This document shows, piece after piece, positions 21,374-29,523 of a stretch of 60,330 nt of DNA. Position 1 is the stretch's first letter; each line of letters opens with the position of its first letter. The stretch is taken from positions 1 to 60,330 of the IMG/VR virus record IMGVR_UViG_3300025120_000051; one strand, 5' to 3'. Under the pieces are notes generated by a model. It was not told the origin of the DNA, did not search any database, and worked only from the letters and a program-made list of their open reading frames with translations. Position numbers and translations under genes: made by a program. Origin of the DNA: a virus.

Positions 21374-22341
21374 TGGGGTTATTTGATGAAAGAATACCGT
21401 ATAAGCCTTTTGAGTACCCTGAATACTATACAGAAGGTTGGTTGAAACAAGCTCAGGCGTTTTGGTTGCACACCGAAATACCTATGTCAGGAGATGTTAA
21501 GGACTGGAATGAGTCTTTAACTATGAAAGAGAAAAACCTAGTGGGAAACATCCTACTAGGCTTTGCTCAGACAGAATGTGCCGTGTCTGATTACTGGACA
21601 CAGAAAGTTGTTGGATGGTTTCCTAAACACGAAATACAACAAATGGCTATGATGTTTGGTTCGCAAGAAACAATACACGCTGTAGCATATAGTTATTTAA
21701 ATGAAACTTTAAAATTAGAAGACTATGAAGCGTTTTTACACGAACCTGCGACAGCCGATCGTTTTGATAACTTGGTTGCTTATGATGGCAACGACACTGT
21801 GGGTATCGGAACCTCCCTTGCTATCTTCTCTGCTTTTGCAGAAGGTGTTAGCTTATACAGTGCCTTTGCTGTTCTTTATTCTTTTCAGCTACGTAATCTA
21901 CTTAAAGGCATCGGACAACAAATGAAATGGTCTGTGAGAGACGAGAGTCTACACAGTAGAATGGGTTGTCAATTGTTTAGACAGATGTGTGAAGAAGATA
22001 AAACATTGTTAGCAGCTTGTAGAGATGATATAGCTCAAGCAGCATCTACGATGGTTAGACTAGAAGAAAAGTATATTGACAAAATGTTTGAGATGGGAGA
22101 TATAGAAGGTATATCTGCTAACGATTTAAAACAGTTTATAAGAAAGAGAGCTAATGAAAAACTTATTGAGTTAGGTTACCTCGACCTTGGGTCATATTTC
22201 GACTACGACGAAGAAGCAGCAAGTAATCTTGATTGGTTCTACCATCTTACTGGAGGTCATACTCACACTGATTTTTTCGCTGTTAGGTCGACTGACTATA
22301 GTAAAGCTAATGAAGGTGAAGATTTTGAAGACGTATGGTAA
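21373..22341 (+). CDS. nrdB: Ribonucleotide reductase small subunit
   Basis: 322 residues from MGLFDERIPYKPF; an upstream in-frame ATG is rejected because it overlaps the 51-residue gene. Di-metal ligands are visible: QTECAVSDYW (Glu at the place of E. coli Asp84, 31 residues before the next ligand), SQETIHAVAY (Glu, His and the radical Tyr at His+4), AFAEGVSLY (Glu), and RDESLHSRMG (Glu, His). It generates the radical used by NrdA. The C-terminus ..GEDFEDVW is acidic with a terminal Trp, as expected for the NrdA-docking tail. Confidence 0.95.
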   Translation: MGLFDERIPYKPFEYPEYYTEGWLKQAQAFWLHTEIPMSGDVKDWNESLTMKEKNLVGNILLGFAQTECAVSDYWTQKVVGWFPKHEIQQMAMMFGSQETIHAVAYSYLNETLKLEDYEAFLHEPATADRFDNLVAYDGNDTVGIGTSLAIFSAFAEGVSLYSAFAVLYSFQLRNLLKGIGQQMKWSVRDESLHSRMGCQLFRQMCEEDKTLLAACRDDIAQAASTMVRLEEKYIDKMFEMGDIEGISANDLKQFIRKRANEKLIELGYLDLGSYFDYDEEAASNLDWFYHLTGGHTHTDFFAVRSTDYSKANEGEDFEDVW

Positions 22342-22589
22342 GTTATAGACTTAAAAAGTTTTTAGTCGAAAGACAACGGAGACTAAAGCCGAACGAGCGT
22401 ATGGCTACTAGAATAGGCTACATGGGTGCTGGCTTTTTAATAGCTGCTCAATGGACGCTAGAACCAGTGCTATACATACTCGGCTTTATCTGCGTTATGA
22501 TCCAAACAGGATCAAGAAAACAATGGAACTTAGTTGCCTTAAACTTAAACGGTTTAGTGGCTTGGATTAAACATTTAATAACATTATAA
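22335..22589 (+). CDS. Small membrane protein between nrdB and nrdA
   Basis: 84 residues. A basic N-terminus (MVSYRLKKFLVERQRRLKPN) is followed by two hydrophobic segments (YMGAGFLIAAQWTL, VLYILGFICVMI). It overlaps nrdB by 7 bases and ends 2 bases before nrdA. It may anchor something to the inner membrane; no family recognised. Confidence 0.65.
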   Translation: MVSYRLKKFLVERQRRLKPNERMATRIGYMGAGFLIAAQWTLEPVLYILGFICVMIQTGSRKQWNLVALNLNGLVAWIKHLITL

Positions 22590-22591
22590 AT

Positions 22592-24313
22592 ATGTGGAGT
22601 AACAGATGGAAAAAAGGAATAGACTACCCAGAGTGGGCTGAGTCTGATGTGTATAAAAAAACAATACAAGGTGGTTACTTATTATACGATGAAACACCTA
22701 AAGAAGCTTATCAACGCGTGGCTAAAACAGTTGCAAGACGATTAGATCGACCTGAGATGGCCGAAACATTTTTTGATTACATTTGGAAAGGCTGGTTATG
22801 TCTAGCTTCTCCTGTGTTATCTAATACTGGTACTGATAAAGGTTTACCGATAAGTTGCTTTGGTATCGATGTTGCAGATAGTATAATTGATATAGGCCAG
22901 AAAAACTTAGAAATGATGTTACTGGCTAAACACGGCGGTGGAGTTGGTATTGGTGTTAATCAGATAAGACCTGCTGGAGCTAAGATAACTGGTAATGGAA
23001 CTAGTGACGGTGTTGTGCCATTTTGTAAGATATATGACTCTACAATACTAGCAACAAACCAAGGGTCTGTAAGGCGAGGAGCTGCGTCAGTTAATATAAA
23101 TATTGAACACCCTGACTTTGAAGACTGGTTAGAAATTAGAGAACCTAAAGGAGATGTAAATAGACAATCACTAAACCTACATCAATGTGCTGTGGTTGGT
23201 GATAAGTTTATGAGAAAGCTTAGAGATGGTGATAAAGTTTCTAGACGTAAATGGGGTAAGTTATTACAAAAGCGTAAAGCTACAGGAGAACCTTATATAA
23301 TGTTTAAAGGTAACGTTAACAAGAATAACCCTTCTGCATACAAAGACAACGCTTTAAAGGTACATATGACAAACATATGTAGTGAGATAACTTTACACAC
23401 AGATGAGAACCACAGTTTTGTTTGCTGCTTATCTAGTTTGAACTTATCTAAATATCATGAATGGAAGAATAGTAACCTAATATACGACAGTATATGGTTC
23501 TTAGATGGAGTGTTAGAAGAGTTTATACAAAAAGCAAAGAACACTAGAGGATTTGAGAACGCTGTAAGATCTGCTGAAAAAGGTAGAGCTTTAGGTTTGG
23601 GTGTAGTCGGATGGCATACTTATTTACAACAGAAAGGTTTACCTTTCGAAGGATTATTAGCACAATATGAAACAAGAAGAATATTTTCACAAATCAAAAT
23701 TGAATCAGAAAGAGCTAGTATGGCTTTGGCTGAAGAATTTAATGAACCGCTTTGGTGCGTCGGCACAGGTTTTAGGAACACACATCTCAGAGCTATTGCT
23801 CCTACTGTTAGTAATAGTAAGTTATCTGGGAATATTAGTCCTGGAATTGAGCCTTGGGCTGCTAATGTATTTACAGACCAGTCTGCTAAAGGCACGTTCA
23901 TACGTAAGAACCCTACGTTGGAGAGCGTATTAATAGAAAACAATTTAAACAATAAAAAAATATGGGACCAAATCTTAAAGGACGGGGGCTCGGTGCAGGA
24001 CATCAAAGCATTAGAGAAAATTACATTGGGCGATCACGATATACCGCTCAAAGAAGTCTTCAGAACTTTCAAAGAAATAAACCAACTAGAACTAATTAAT
24101 CAAGCTGGTATACGACAACAGTATATAGACCAGAGTGTTAGTTTGAATCTAGCGTTTCCATCTGAAGCTGAACCTAAGTTTATAAACAAGGTTCATCTAG
24201 ATGCTTGGAAAAAAGGTATTAAGACTTTGTATTACATGAGGACCGAATCGGTCTTGAGAGGAGATATAGCAGCAAACGCAACCGATGAAAGTTGCGTAAG
24301 TTGCGATGGATAG
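22592..24313 (+). CDS. nrdA: Ribonucleotide reductase large subunit, class I
   Basis: 573 residues, much shorter than E. coli NrdA (761); the N-terminal ATP-cone is absent, so dATP inhibition is probably lost. Substrate-site features: SCFGIDV (first redox Cys), NICSEI (thiyl Cys with Glu), CCLSSLNL (second redox Cys), the radical-path Tyr pair in TLYYMRT, and the C-terminal CVSC that reloads the active site from thioredoxin or glutaredoxin. It reduces ribonucleotides to feed phage DNA synthesis. Last gene of the rightward unit. Confidence 0.95.
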   Translation: MWSNRWKKGIDYPEWAESDVYKKTIQGGYLLYDETPKEAYQRVAKTVARRLDRPEMAETFFDYIWKGWLCLASPVLSNTGTDKGLPISCFGIDVADSIIDIGQKNLEMMLLAKHGGGVGIGVNQIRPAGAKITGNGTSDGVVPFCKIYDSTILATNQGSVRRGAASVNINIEHPDFEDWLEIREPKGDVNRQSLNLHQCAVVGDKFMRKLRDGDKVSRRKWGKLLQKRKATGEPYIMFKGNVNKNNPSAYKDNALKVHMTNICSEITLHTDENHSFVCCLSSLNLSKYHEWKNSNLIYDSIWFLDGVLEEFIQKAKNTRGFENAVRSAEKGRALGLGVVGWHTYLQQKGLPFEGLLAQYETRRIFSQIKIESERASMALAEEFNEPLWCVGTGFRNTHLRAIAPTVSNSKLSGNISPGIEPWAANVFTDQSAKGTFIRKNPTLESVLIENNLNNKKIWDQILKDGGSVQDIKALEKITLGDHDIPLKEVFRTFKEINQLELINQAGIRQQYIDQSVSLNLAFPSEAEPKFINKVHLDAWKKGIKTLYYMRTESVLRGDIAANATDESCVSCDG

Positions 24314-24336
24314 TTTAGTTTGTTTGTTGAAGAAAG

Positions 24337-24366
24337 AGGGGATCGTGGTTGATCCCCTTTTTTTTT
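24337..24366 (+). terminator. Rho-independent terminator after nrdA
   Basis: AGGGGATC-GTGGTT-GATCCCCT is a perfect 8-bp stem followed by a run of T from 24358 to 24366. It closes the rightward unit. The leftward fibre gene ends at its edge (24365), so the units converge here; in the leftward sense the hairpin lacks a good U-run. Confidence 0.93.
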
Positions 24367-27300
24367 ATGTAGTTGTAAATGGATTAACTGGAGTTCCGTT
24401 AGTAATTATGGTACCAGAAATAAGCCACTTACCTGAGGTTATACATGTTAGTTTTATTCGAGTACCTACAACACCAGTTGTTGTTCCGTTGATACTAATA
24501 GCGCTATAGTTATCAGAATCTTGAGCGCTATAGCCTTTTAAGGTAGTTCCATCTAAAGCATTAACACTACCAACAAATTCCTGGCTTGAAGTACTGTGAC
24601 AAACAATCTTATGTACACCACCAGAAGGAAGTGTTCCTATAACAAATTCAATTTCAAAACCAACAGCTGCGCTTACAGCAATGTTTGGTAAAGTAGTGAC
24701 ACTTGGTGTTGCGCTGTTCATTCGATGAATACCACCTGATTGACTTAGCAAGACTTGTTGAGATGCACTAGATGTATAACTTAAATTTTTTCTAAGACCT
24801 ACAATATTAGCTTTTGTGGTGTTCGTATGACCTATATACGTGCTGTTATTTTCAACATAGTTGTCTACTATACCGTGGCCAATTACTATAGTACCTGATT
24901 TAACCGTGTTTATATTCGACTCAGATCCTATTACTATATTGTCATTACCAGTAGTAATGCTTTTAGCAGTATCAAATCCTATAAATACGTTTCCAGTACC
25001 AGTTGTTACACCACTACCACAACTAAACCCTATAGCTGTGTTTTGGTTTCCGTCAGTAGCAGCTGAATCATAATTAGCAGCGTACAAAGCGTCTTTACCA
25101 ATTGCAACGTTTTGATTATTTGTAGTTGCGGAAAACAAAGCTTGTTTACCTATAGCAACATTAAAACCACCTGTTGTTAAACCTCCAGCAGCATCATGCC
25201 CAACAGCAACATTACTATCACCTGTTGTTATAGCGTTCATAGCACCAACACCAATACCGGTGTTACCTAGTGCTTGGTCTAAAGTTCCTGTTGTGATGTG
25301 ACCTATTATTAATGAGTTTGTAAACTCACCACCTTCTTGAATAAACTGCGGCATATCTGCGGCCCAAACCAAAGCGTTTCCTGAAGCAGGAACCTTTAAC
25401 ACTTGACCTGATGTACCTATAGTACTTGGTAGTTGAAAGTATGTAGATCCACTTGTATCACCTATTTTTAAACTACTTTGTATATATGCATCTTTAAATG
25501 ATAAACTACCAGAACCTAAATCAACACCATTGTCATCATGAGGTAACCAAGCTGTAGTTGCGTTATTACCTATAACAACTGTATTTGCTCCTTTACCTTT
25601 AGCACCAAATCCTATTACTATTTCATTGTCTAACGTTCCAGAAGTACTAGTTCCAGCATTAGCGCCTAAAACAATACATCTACTGTTACTATTAGAATGT
25701 AACACTTCATCATGAAATACTCCACTTGAATCTAAACCAGCTTGAGTGGCACCAGCTTTCCAACCCACAAATGTGTTATAACTAGATTGGTTTCTTGTAC
25801 CAGCGTTAAAACCAATAGCAACTCTACCTTTTACACCACTACTAGCATGTCCCATTGTTAAAGCTTCAGTACCTATAGCAATATCCCCAGCGCCACCGTC
25901 ATTATGTGAATCACCCGCGCCAACTCCAATAGCTATAATATCGTTAGCAGTTGTCACAAACTTCCCAGCTTCCCTACCTATTAAAACATTTTGGGCTCCA
26001 CCTGTTATTGACTTTCCAGCATTATAACCCATAACGGTGTTATCATCACCTGTAGTAAGATCTTCTAATACAGATTTACCAATACCTATGTTTCTTTGAG
26101 CGGCGTCAAGAGTTCCTACGTGAGTACTGTGTCCTATTATTAAACTGTTAGTAAAGTCTGTTCCTCCATTTATAAACGGAATATTACCTAGATCATTAGC
26201 AAAAGCTACAACACCACTACCGTTTGTTTTTAACACCTGACCATTCGTACCATCTGTTATAGGTAAAGAATAAGCTCCATTAATATTTATAGTACCTGTT
26301 GTTTTTATACCTGACGCTGTTGTTTCTAATTTTTTACTATTATCATGGTAAAGCTCTACAGAACCATCAGTGTTTGCAACTATCATGTTTTCAGCATCAA
26401 TCAAAGGGTTTGAATGTGTTGCACCTGATCCTCTTTTACCAATAACAATTTTAGCGCCATCAGAGTGGAAATACATATCACCACCACCAGTTTCTGACAT
26501 AAAGAAATTACCAGCGTCGCTGTTCCATAAACTTGTCTGCATTGCACCTGTAATACCAAAAGTTGCTTTAGAGTCTGGTGGAAATCTAGTTTCAACAGAA
26601 GCAGCTTGACCGCTGTTACTATTGTAAACAGCTGCCGCGCCATCTAAATAAAAGTATTCAGTATGACCACCATTACCATCATCACCCATGAAATACATTT
26701 TACCATCTGATACAGAAGCTCTTAGAAACATTTGACCTCCATTACTATCAATGTAGTTTGCTGTACCATTATGGTATATTTGAAGATCATCTGAATTACC
26801 AAACGTAGCCATAGTATTGTCAGTGAGGTTTAATTTACCATTAGCAGCTGGATTAAAACTAAGTAGTTTACCAGAAGTGTTTGTATATATTTTAAAATTC
26901 TCACCATCACCATCAACTCCAAAAGATTGTTCACCTCTATTTGTCATGTTACCAGTTATAATTCCACCTGTTAAAGGTAGATAACCAGCCGTAGCATGAT
27001 TACCCCAGCTATACGCTGTGTTCCAGTTACTATCGTTGTAACCACTAGCGCCTAATGTTCCACTTGCTATTATGTTTCCATTTGGTAGTTCTAAGTTACC
27101 ACCTAAACTAACAAGTCCAGTACCTGTATATATAGGTAAATTACTATTTGAAAGTTTGATTTGGTTGTTACTGCTTATACCTATTAAACTAGCGGCTGTT
27201 CCATTTGCCATCTTTGACATTAGGAATTCATTGTTATCTAACGTAAGACTACCACCAGATATAATTGTATCTCCTGTAAATGTAACGTTACTTGTTATGT

Positions 27301-27427
27301 AGTTTTTAAATACTCCGAAACTAAAGTTTTTGGTTGCTTTATTAGCACCAACCGCTCCATCAGTTCCTAGTAGCATATCATTATCTGAAAGTACTGTATC
27401 TGTTGTTATTGTATGTATTCTAGGCAT
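24365..27427 (-). CDS. Large tail fibre with YadA-like hexad repeats
   Basis: 1,020 residues. The N-terminus MPRIHTITTDTVLSDNDMLL matches the shared fibre-anchor module of the 1646-2374 gene. From about residue 430 onward there are many copies of N.AIG..A (NVAIGKDALYA, NVFIGFDTAKS, NIVIGSES), the left-handed beta-roll repeat of trimeric adhesins. A ~250-residue section is repeated (see findings). The C-terminus lacks an obvious chaperone domain. It probably forms a trimeric receptor-binding fibre. It is the last gene of the leftward unit. Confidence 0.85.
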   Translation of the reverse strand: MPRIHTITTDTVLSDNDMLLGTDGAVGANKATKNFSFGVFKNYITSNVTFTGDTIISGGSLTLDNNEFLMSKMANGTAASLIGISSNNQIKLSNSNLPIYTGTGLVSLGGNLELPNGNIIASGTLGASGYNDSNWNTAYSWGNHATAGYLPLTGGIITGNMTNRGEQSFGVDGDGENFKIYTNTSGKLLSFNPAANGKLNLTDNTMATFGNSDDLQIYHNGTANYIDSNGGQMFLRASVSDGKMYFMGDDGNGGHTEYFYLDGAAAVYNSNSGQAASVETRFPPDSKATFGITGAMQTSLWNSDAGNFFMSETGGGDMYFHSDGAKIVIGKRGSGATHSNPLIDAENMIVANTDGSVELYHDNSKKLETTASGIKTTGTININGAYSLPITDGTNGQVLKTNGSGVVAFANDLGNIPFINGGTDFTNSLIIGHSTHVGTLDAAQRNIGIGKSVLEDLTTGDDNTVMGYNAGKSITGGAQNVLIGREAGKFVTTANDIIAIGVGAGDSHNDGGAGDIAIGTEALTMGHASSGVKGRVAIGFNAGTRNQSSYNTFVGWKAGATQAGLDSSGVFHDEVLHSNSNSRCIVLGANAGTSTSGTLDNEIVIGFGAKGKGANTVVIGNNATTAWLPHDDNGVDLGSGSLSFKDAYIQSSLKIGDTSGSTYFQLPSTIGTSGQVLKVPASGNALVWAADMPQFIQEGGEFTNSLIIGHITTGTLDQALGNTGIGVGAMNAITTGDSNVAVGHDAAGGLTTGGFNVAIGKQALFSATTNNQNVAIGKDALYAANYDSAATDGNQNTAIGFSCGSGVTTGTGNVFIGFDTAKSITTGNDNIVIGSESNINTVKSGTIVIGHGIVDNYVENNSTYIGHTNTTKANIVGLRKNLSYTSSASQQVLLSQSGGIHRMNSATPSVTTLPNIAVSAAVGFEIEFVIGTLPSGGVHKIVCHSTSSQEFVGSVNALDGTTLKGYSAQDSDNYSAISINGTTTGVVGTRIKLTCITSGKWLISGTIITNGTPVNPFTTT

Positions 27428-27451
27428 GTTTGTTGTTTTATATTATACAGG

Positions 27452-27910
27452 TTATATAACCATGTATTTAGTTTTATTGTTTTTATCTTTGTATGCTTTT
27501 AAGCATCGATTTCTATTAACCTCTGCGCTAACATAGCTAACGTGGATCCAATCTGGGTTTGCAATTGTTCCAAATTCCCATATCATTTGATCAAAGTTTA
27601 AATTGTTTTTGATATATTCATACATATCAGCGTTGCTCATATAAGAATATTTATCATCAATATCCATAGCTTGACCGTTGCAGTGCTGAGATTTTGAGCT
27701 ACCACCAATAGCTTTATTAAGTTCAGGTCCACGATAAAAAGAATTTATCTTTATAGGACCGTTTACGTGAGCTCTAAGAGGTTCGAATACTTTTTCGCAT
27801 AGTAACTCCATGTTTTTAATATGGTCTTCTGTAGGTGTGTTATTTAAACCAAGACGTTTCGCTGTTATGCTATACACGCCTTCCTTCATACTTACATTTT
27901 TACTTAACAT
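27452..27910 (-). CDS. Endolysin, peptidase M15 family
   Basis: 152 residues from ATG 27910 (MLSKNVSMKEGVYS); a longer frame from 27952 overlaps the upstream gene more. The zinc-peptidase motifs are INSFYRGPELN, SKSQHCNGQAMDID (SxHxxGxAxD) and DWIHVSYV (the last His ligand). This is the VanY / L-Ala-D-Glu peptidase fold used by many phage lysins. With no signal peptide it needs the holin (2374-2829) to reach the wall. Confidence 0.92.
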   Translation of the reverse strand: MLSKNVSMKEGVYSITAKRLGLNNTPTEDHIKNMELLCEKVFEPLRAHVNGPIKINSFYRGPELNKAIGGSSKSQHCNGQAMDIDDKYSYMSNADMYEYIKNNLNFDQMIWEFGTIANPDWIHVSYVSAEVNRNRCLKAYKDKNNKTKYMVI

Positions 27911-28127
27911 CTTTCTTTTTTCTGCCTTTTCTAGCTTTACCTTTAATAGCATCGCCTATGTCTCCAGCTTGGTTACCAACTTCTTTTACGGCCTCAGCAA
28001 CATCATTAATCTCAGCTTTAACAGCTTTAACTCTTTTTCTAGCTTCTTTAACAGTTGCAACTACTTTTTCATCTATAGTTGTTTTACTAAATACCCAGTC
28101 CCAAAATACTCTAATTACTTTTTTCAT
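27900..28127 (-). CDS. Amphipathic helical protein, 75 residues
   Basis: MKKVIRVFWDWVFSKTTIDE, then a long Lys/Glu/Ala/Val helix with heptad spacing and a Lys/Arg tail ending KKKDVK. The aromatic N-terminal segment could insert in a membrane. It overlaps the endolysin start by 11 bases, so a lysis-accessory role is possible. Confidence 0.6.
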   Translation of the reverse strand: MKKVIRVFWDWVFSKTTIDEKVVATVKEARKRVKAVKAEINDVAEAVKEVGNQAGDIGDAIKGKARKGRKKKDVK

Positions 28128-28139
28128 TTTATTTAATTT

Positions 28140-28196
28140 TTAGCAGTTACCACAATAGCCACCACAAATAGGGCAAGCTTCCATTTTGTTTTTCAT
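28140..28196 (-). CDS. Cys-rich micropeptide, 18 residues
   Basis: MKNKMEACPICGGYCGNC. Four Cys arranged C-x2-C-x3-C-x2-C would fit a minimal zinc knuckle. It occupies an otherwise unexplained gap in a row of coupled tiny genes. Very short, so tentative. Confidence 0.35.
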   Translation of the reverse strand: MKNKMEACPICGGYCGNC

Positions 28197-28210
28197 TTTA
28201 TTTTTATTAA

Positions 28211-28459
28211 TTAACATTTCCATCTTCTTCTAGCAGCTTTACCTCTTTCACCTGTCCAACCTTTTGATCTTGCACAAAATGATTTTCTACGTTTAGCAGC
28301 TTTACTTCCAGCTTTAACTTTTCCAGTTACAGCTGTTTTTAACTTACTACCAGGGTTTTTCTTTCTATAAGCTTTAACGCCTTTAGCTGTCATACCGGCA
28401 CCTTCTTTAGTAGACCTAAAGTTACGTCCTTTACCTTTTGTAGTTTTTCTAATAGCCAT
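28211..28459 (-). CDS. Small basic virion-type protein (DUF6321-like)
   Basis: 82 residues. GAGMTAKGVKAYRKKNPGSK then KTAVTGKVKAGSKAAKRRKS and FCARSKGWTGERGKAARRRW form a pattern I recognise from many marine phages, in which a Lys/Arg-rich domain with FCARS is conserved. It probably binds DNA inside the virion; the DUF number is from memory. It shares its first base with the upstream stop (TAATG). Confidence 0.7.
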   Translation of the reverse strand: MAIRKTTKGKGRNFRSTKEGAGMTAKGVKAYRKKNPGSKLKTAVTGKVKAGSKAAKRRKSFCARSKGWTGERGKAARRRWKC

Positions 28460-28527
28460 TACTTTTTCTTTTTTAAGCCTTTGCTTTTAACTTTTACTTT
28501 TTTACCTTTTTTACATTTGTAAGCCAT
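28459..28527 (-). CDS. Tiny Lys-rich ORF, 22 residues
   Basis: MAYKCKKGKKVKVKSKGLKK ending KK, about half Lys. TAATG coupling to the next gene supports translation. Function unknown; part of the tiny basic gene row. Confidence 0.45.
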   Translation of the reverse strand: MAYKCKKGKKVKVKSKGLKKKK

Positions 28528-28531
28528 GATA

Positions 28532-28705
28532 TTATTTTTTTAGTTTAAATGTTTTGTTGTATGGTACTAAGTTATTAAGCGACTGTCTTCTACCATCACA
28601 TCCACAAGGTATGTTTAAACCGCTAGACACCTTGTCTACGACAGTTTTGATACCTGTCGCTTTAGTGAACTTATGAATACTATCTCCTAAACCTTTAGAT
28701 TTCAT
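28532..28705 (-). CDS. Small hypothetical protein, 57 residues
   Basis: I start at ATG 28705 (MKSKGLGDSIHKFTKATGIK), which shares bases with the upstream stop, rather than at 28729 within that gene. IPCGCDGRRQSLNNLVPYNK follows; the CGCDGR..LN..VPY phrase recurs in other marine phage proteins. Function unknown. Confidence 0.6.
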   Translation of the reverse strand: MKSKGLGDSIHKFTKATGIKTVVDKVSSGLNIPCGCDGRRQSLNNLVPYNKTFKLKK

Positions 28706-28809
28706 TACTTTTTCTTTTTTGGAACACAATTAGGTACTTTTCTACCACCTTTTTTCTTTGTGCCAACCATCATATATCCTTTCCAGCAAGGACTTTTCTT
28801 TTTTGCCAT
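28705..28809 (-). CDS. Small basic protein with CWKGY motif, 34 residues
   Basis: MAKKKSPCWKGYMMVGTKKK then GGRKVPNCVPKKKK. CWKGY..VG.K.K.GR.VPNCVP is a frequent micro-protein in marine phages, likely a zinc- or nucleic-acid-binding knuckle. TAATG coupling to the next gene. Confidence 0.65.
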   Translation of the reverse strand: MAKKKSPCWKGYMMVGTKKKGGRKVPNCVPKKKK

Positions 28810-28827
28810 GTTTATATTTTTTTAGTT

Positions 28828-29232
28828 TTAAAACGATGCTTCTTTTCTAACTTCTTCTATTGATTTTTTTATTTCTTGTAAGTCAGTTGGCAACAACAAG
28901 TCTAAACCAGCTTTGAATACTCTTTCTTTTGATCCTTCTTTGAATATTATAATAGTAGGTGCCATACGTACTCTGTACCTTTTCTTAGCTTCTGGTGCAT
29001 CGGCTATGTTTACCCTATAGTAAGGTACATCTAACTTAGCCCACTCAGCAAAGCAATTTTCTTTATTAAACTCTGCCCAAAACTCTACCACAACAATGTC
29101 TTTTTCTTCAAAACCGTCACCGTTGATAGCTTTGTTAAAGTTAGCATCATTAACCCAGTATTTTTCAGGCACATCTGACTGTGCGTAAATGTTTAAACTT
29201 AATAATATTAAAATAAATTTAATTAATTTCAT
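28828..29232 (-). CDS. Exported thioredoxin-like protein
   Basis: 134 residues. The signal peptide MKLIKFILILLSLNIYAQ ends in a Bacteroidota-type cleavage site. The thioredoxin fold follows: DIVVVEFWAEF, the active-site loop NKENC, PYYRVNIADAPEAKKRYRV, the cis-Pro in MAPTIIIF, and the last helix. The usual CxxC is reduced to one Cys (the first is Asn), so classical disulfide exchange is unlikely. It would act in the periplasm, perhaps as a binding or chaperone-like protein for the adjacent outer-membrane protein. Between the spanin-like and basic genes. Confidence 0.75.
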   Translation of the reverse strand: MKLIKFILILLSLNIYAQSDVPEKYWVNDANFNKAINGDGFEEKDIVVVEFWAEFNKENCFAEWAKLDVPYYRVNIADAPEAKKRYRVRMAPTIIIFKEGSKERVFKAGLDLLLPTDLQEIKKSIEEVRKEASF

Positions 29233-29234
29233 GG

Positions 29235-29519
29235 TTATCTGTTTTTTTGCATTTCATATAATCTTTCATCTAGCTTTTCTAGCTTGTCTAGAATCATATC
29301 AACATCTTCTTGCGTATCCATTATTGTTTGTCTTATCAATTCGTCCTTTAAATCGTACTCAACTCTTTCTATTGGTGGGTGAGGAAGCTCCATAGCGCGA
29401 GCTATATCTGCCTGCATAACGAAATACATACTTGATAATGATATGGTAAAACCAACCACCATACCTATAGTTTTTAAATCTAGAGTTACCTTTGTTTTCT
29501 CTCCTATTTCGTTTGCCAT
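29235..29519 (-). CDS. Spanin-like membrane/coiled-coil protein
   Basis: 94 residues. A short cytoplasmic N-terminus, one TM segment (IGMVVGFTISLSSMYFVM), then a charged helical part with heptads (DTQEDVDMILDKLEKLDERL). This topology fits an inner-membrane spanin (Rz-like) or another lysis accessory. It lies with the other envelope-directed genes. Tentative because many short phage proteins look like this. Confidence 0.5.
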   Translation of the reverse strand: MANEIGEKTKVTLDLKTIGMVVGFTISLSSMYFVMQADIARAMELPHPPIERVEYDLKDELIRQTIMDTQEDVDMILDKLEKLDERLYEMQKNR

Positions 29520-29523
29520 TTTT

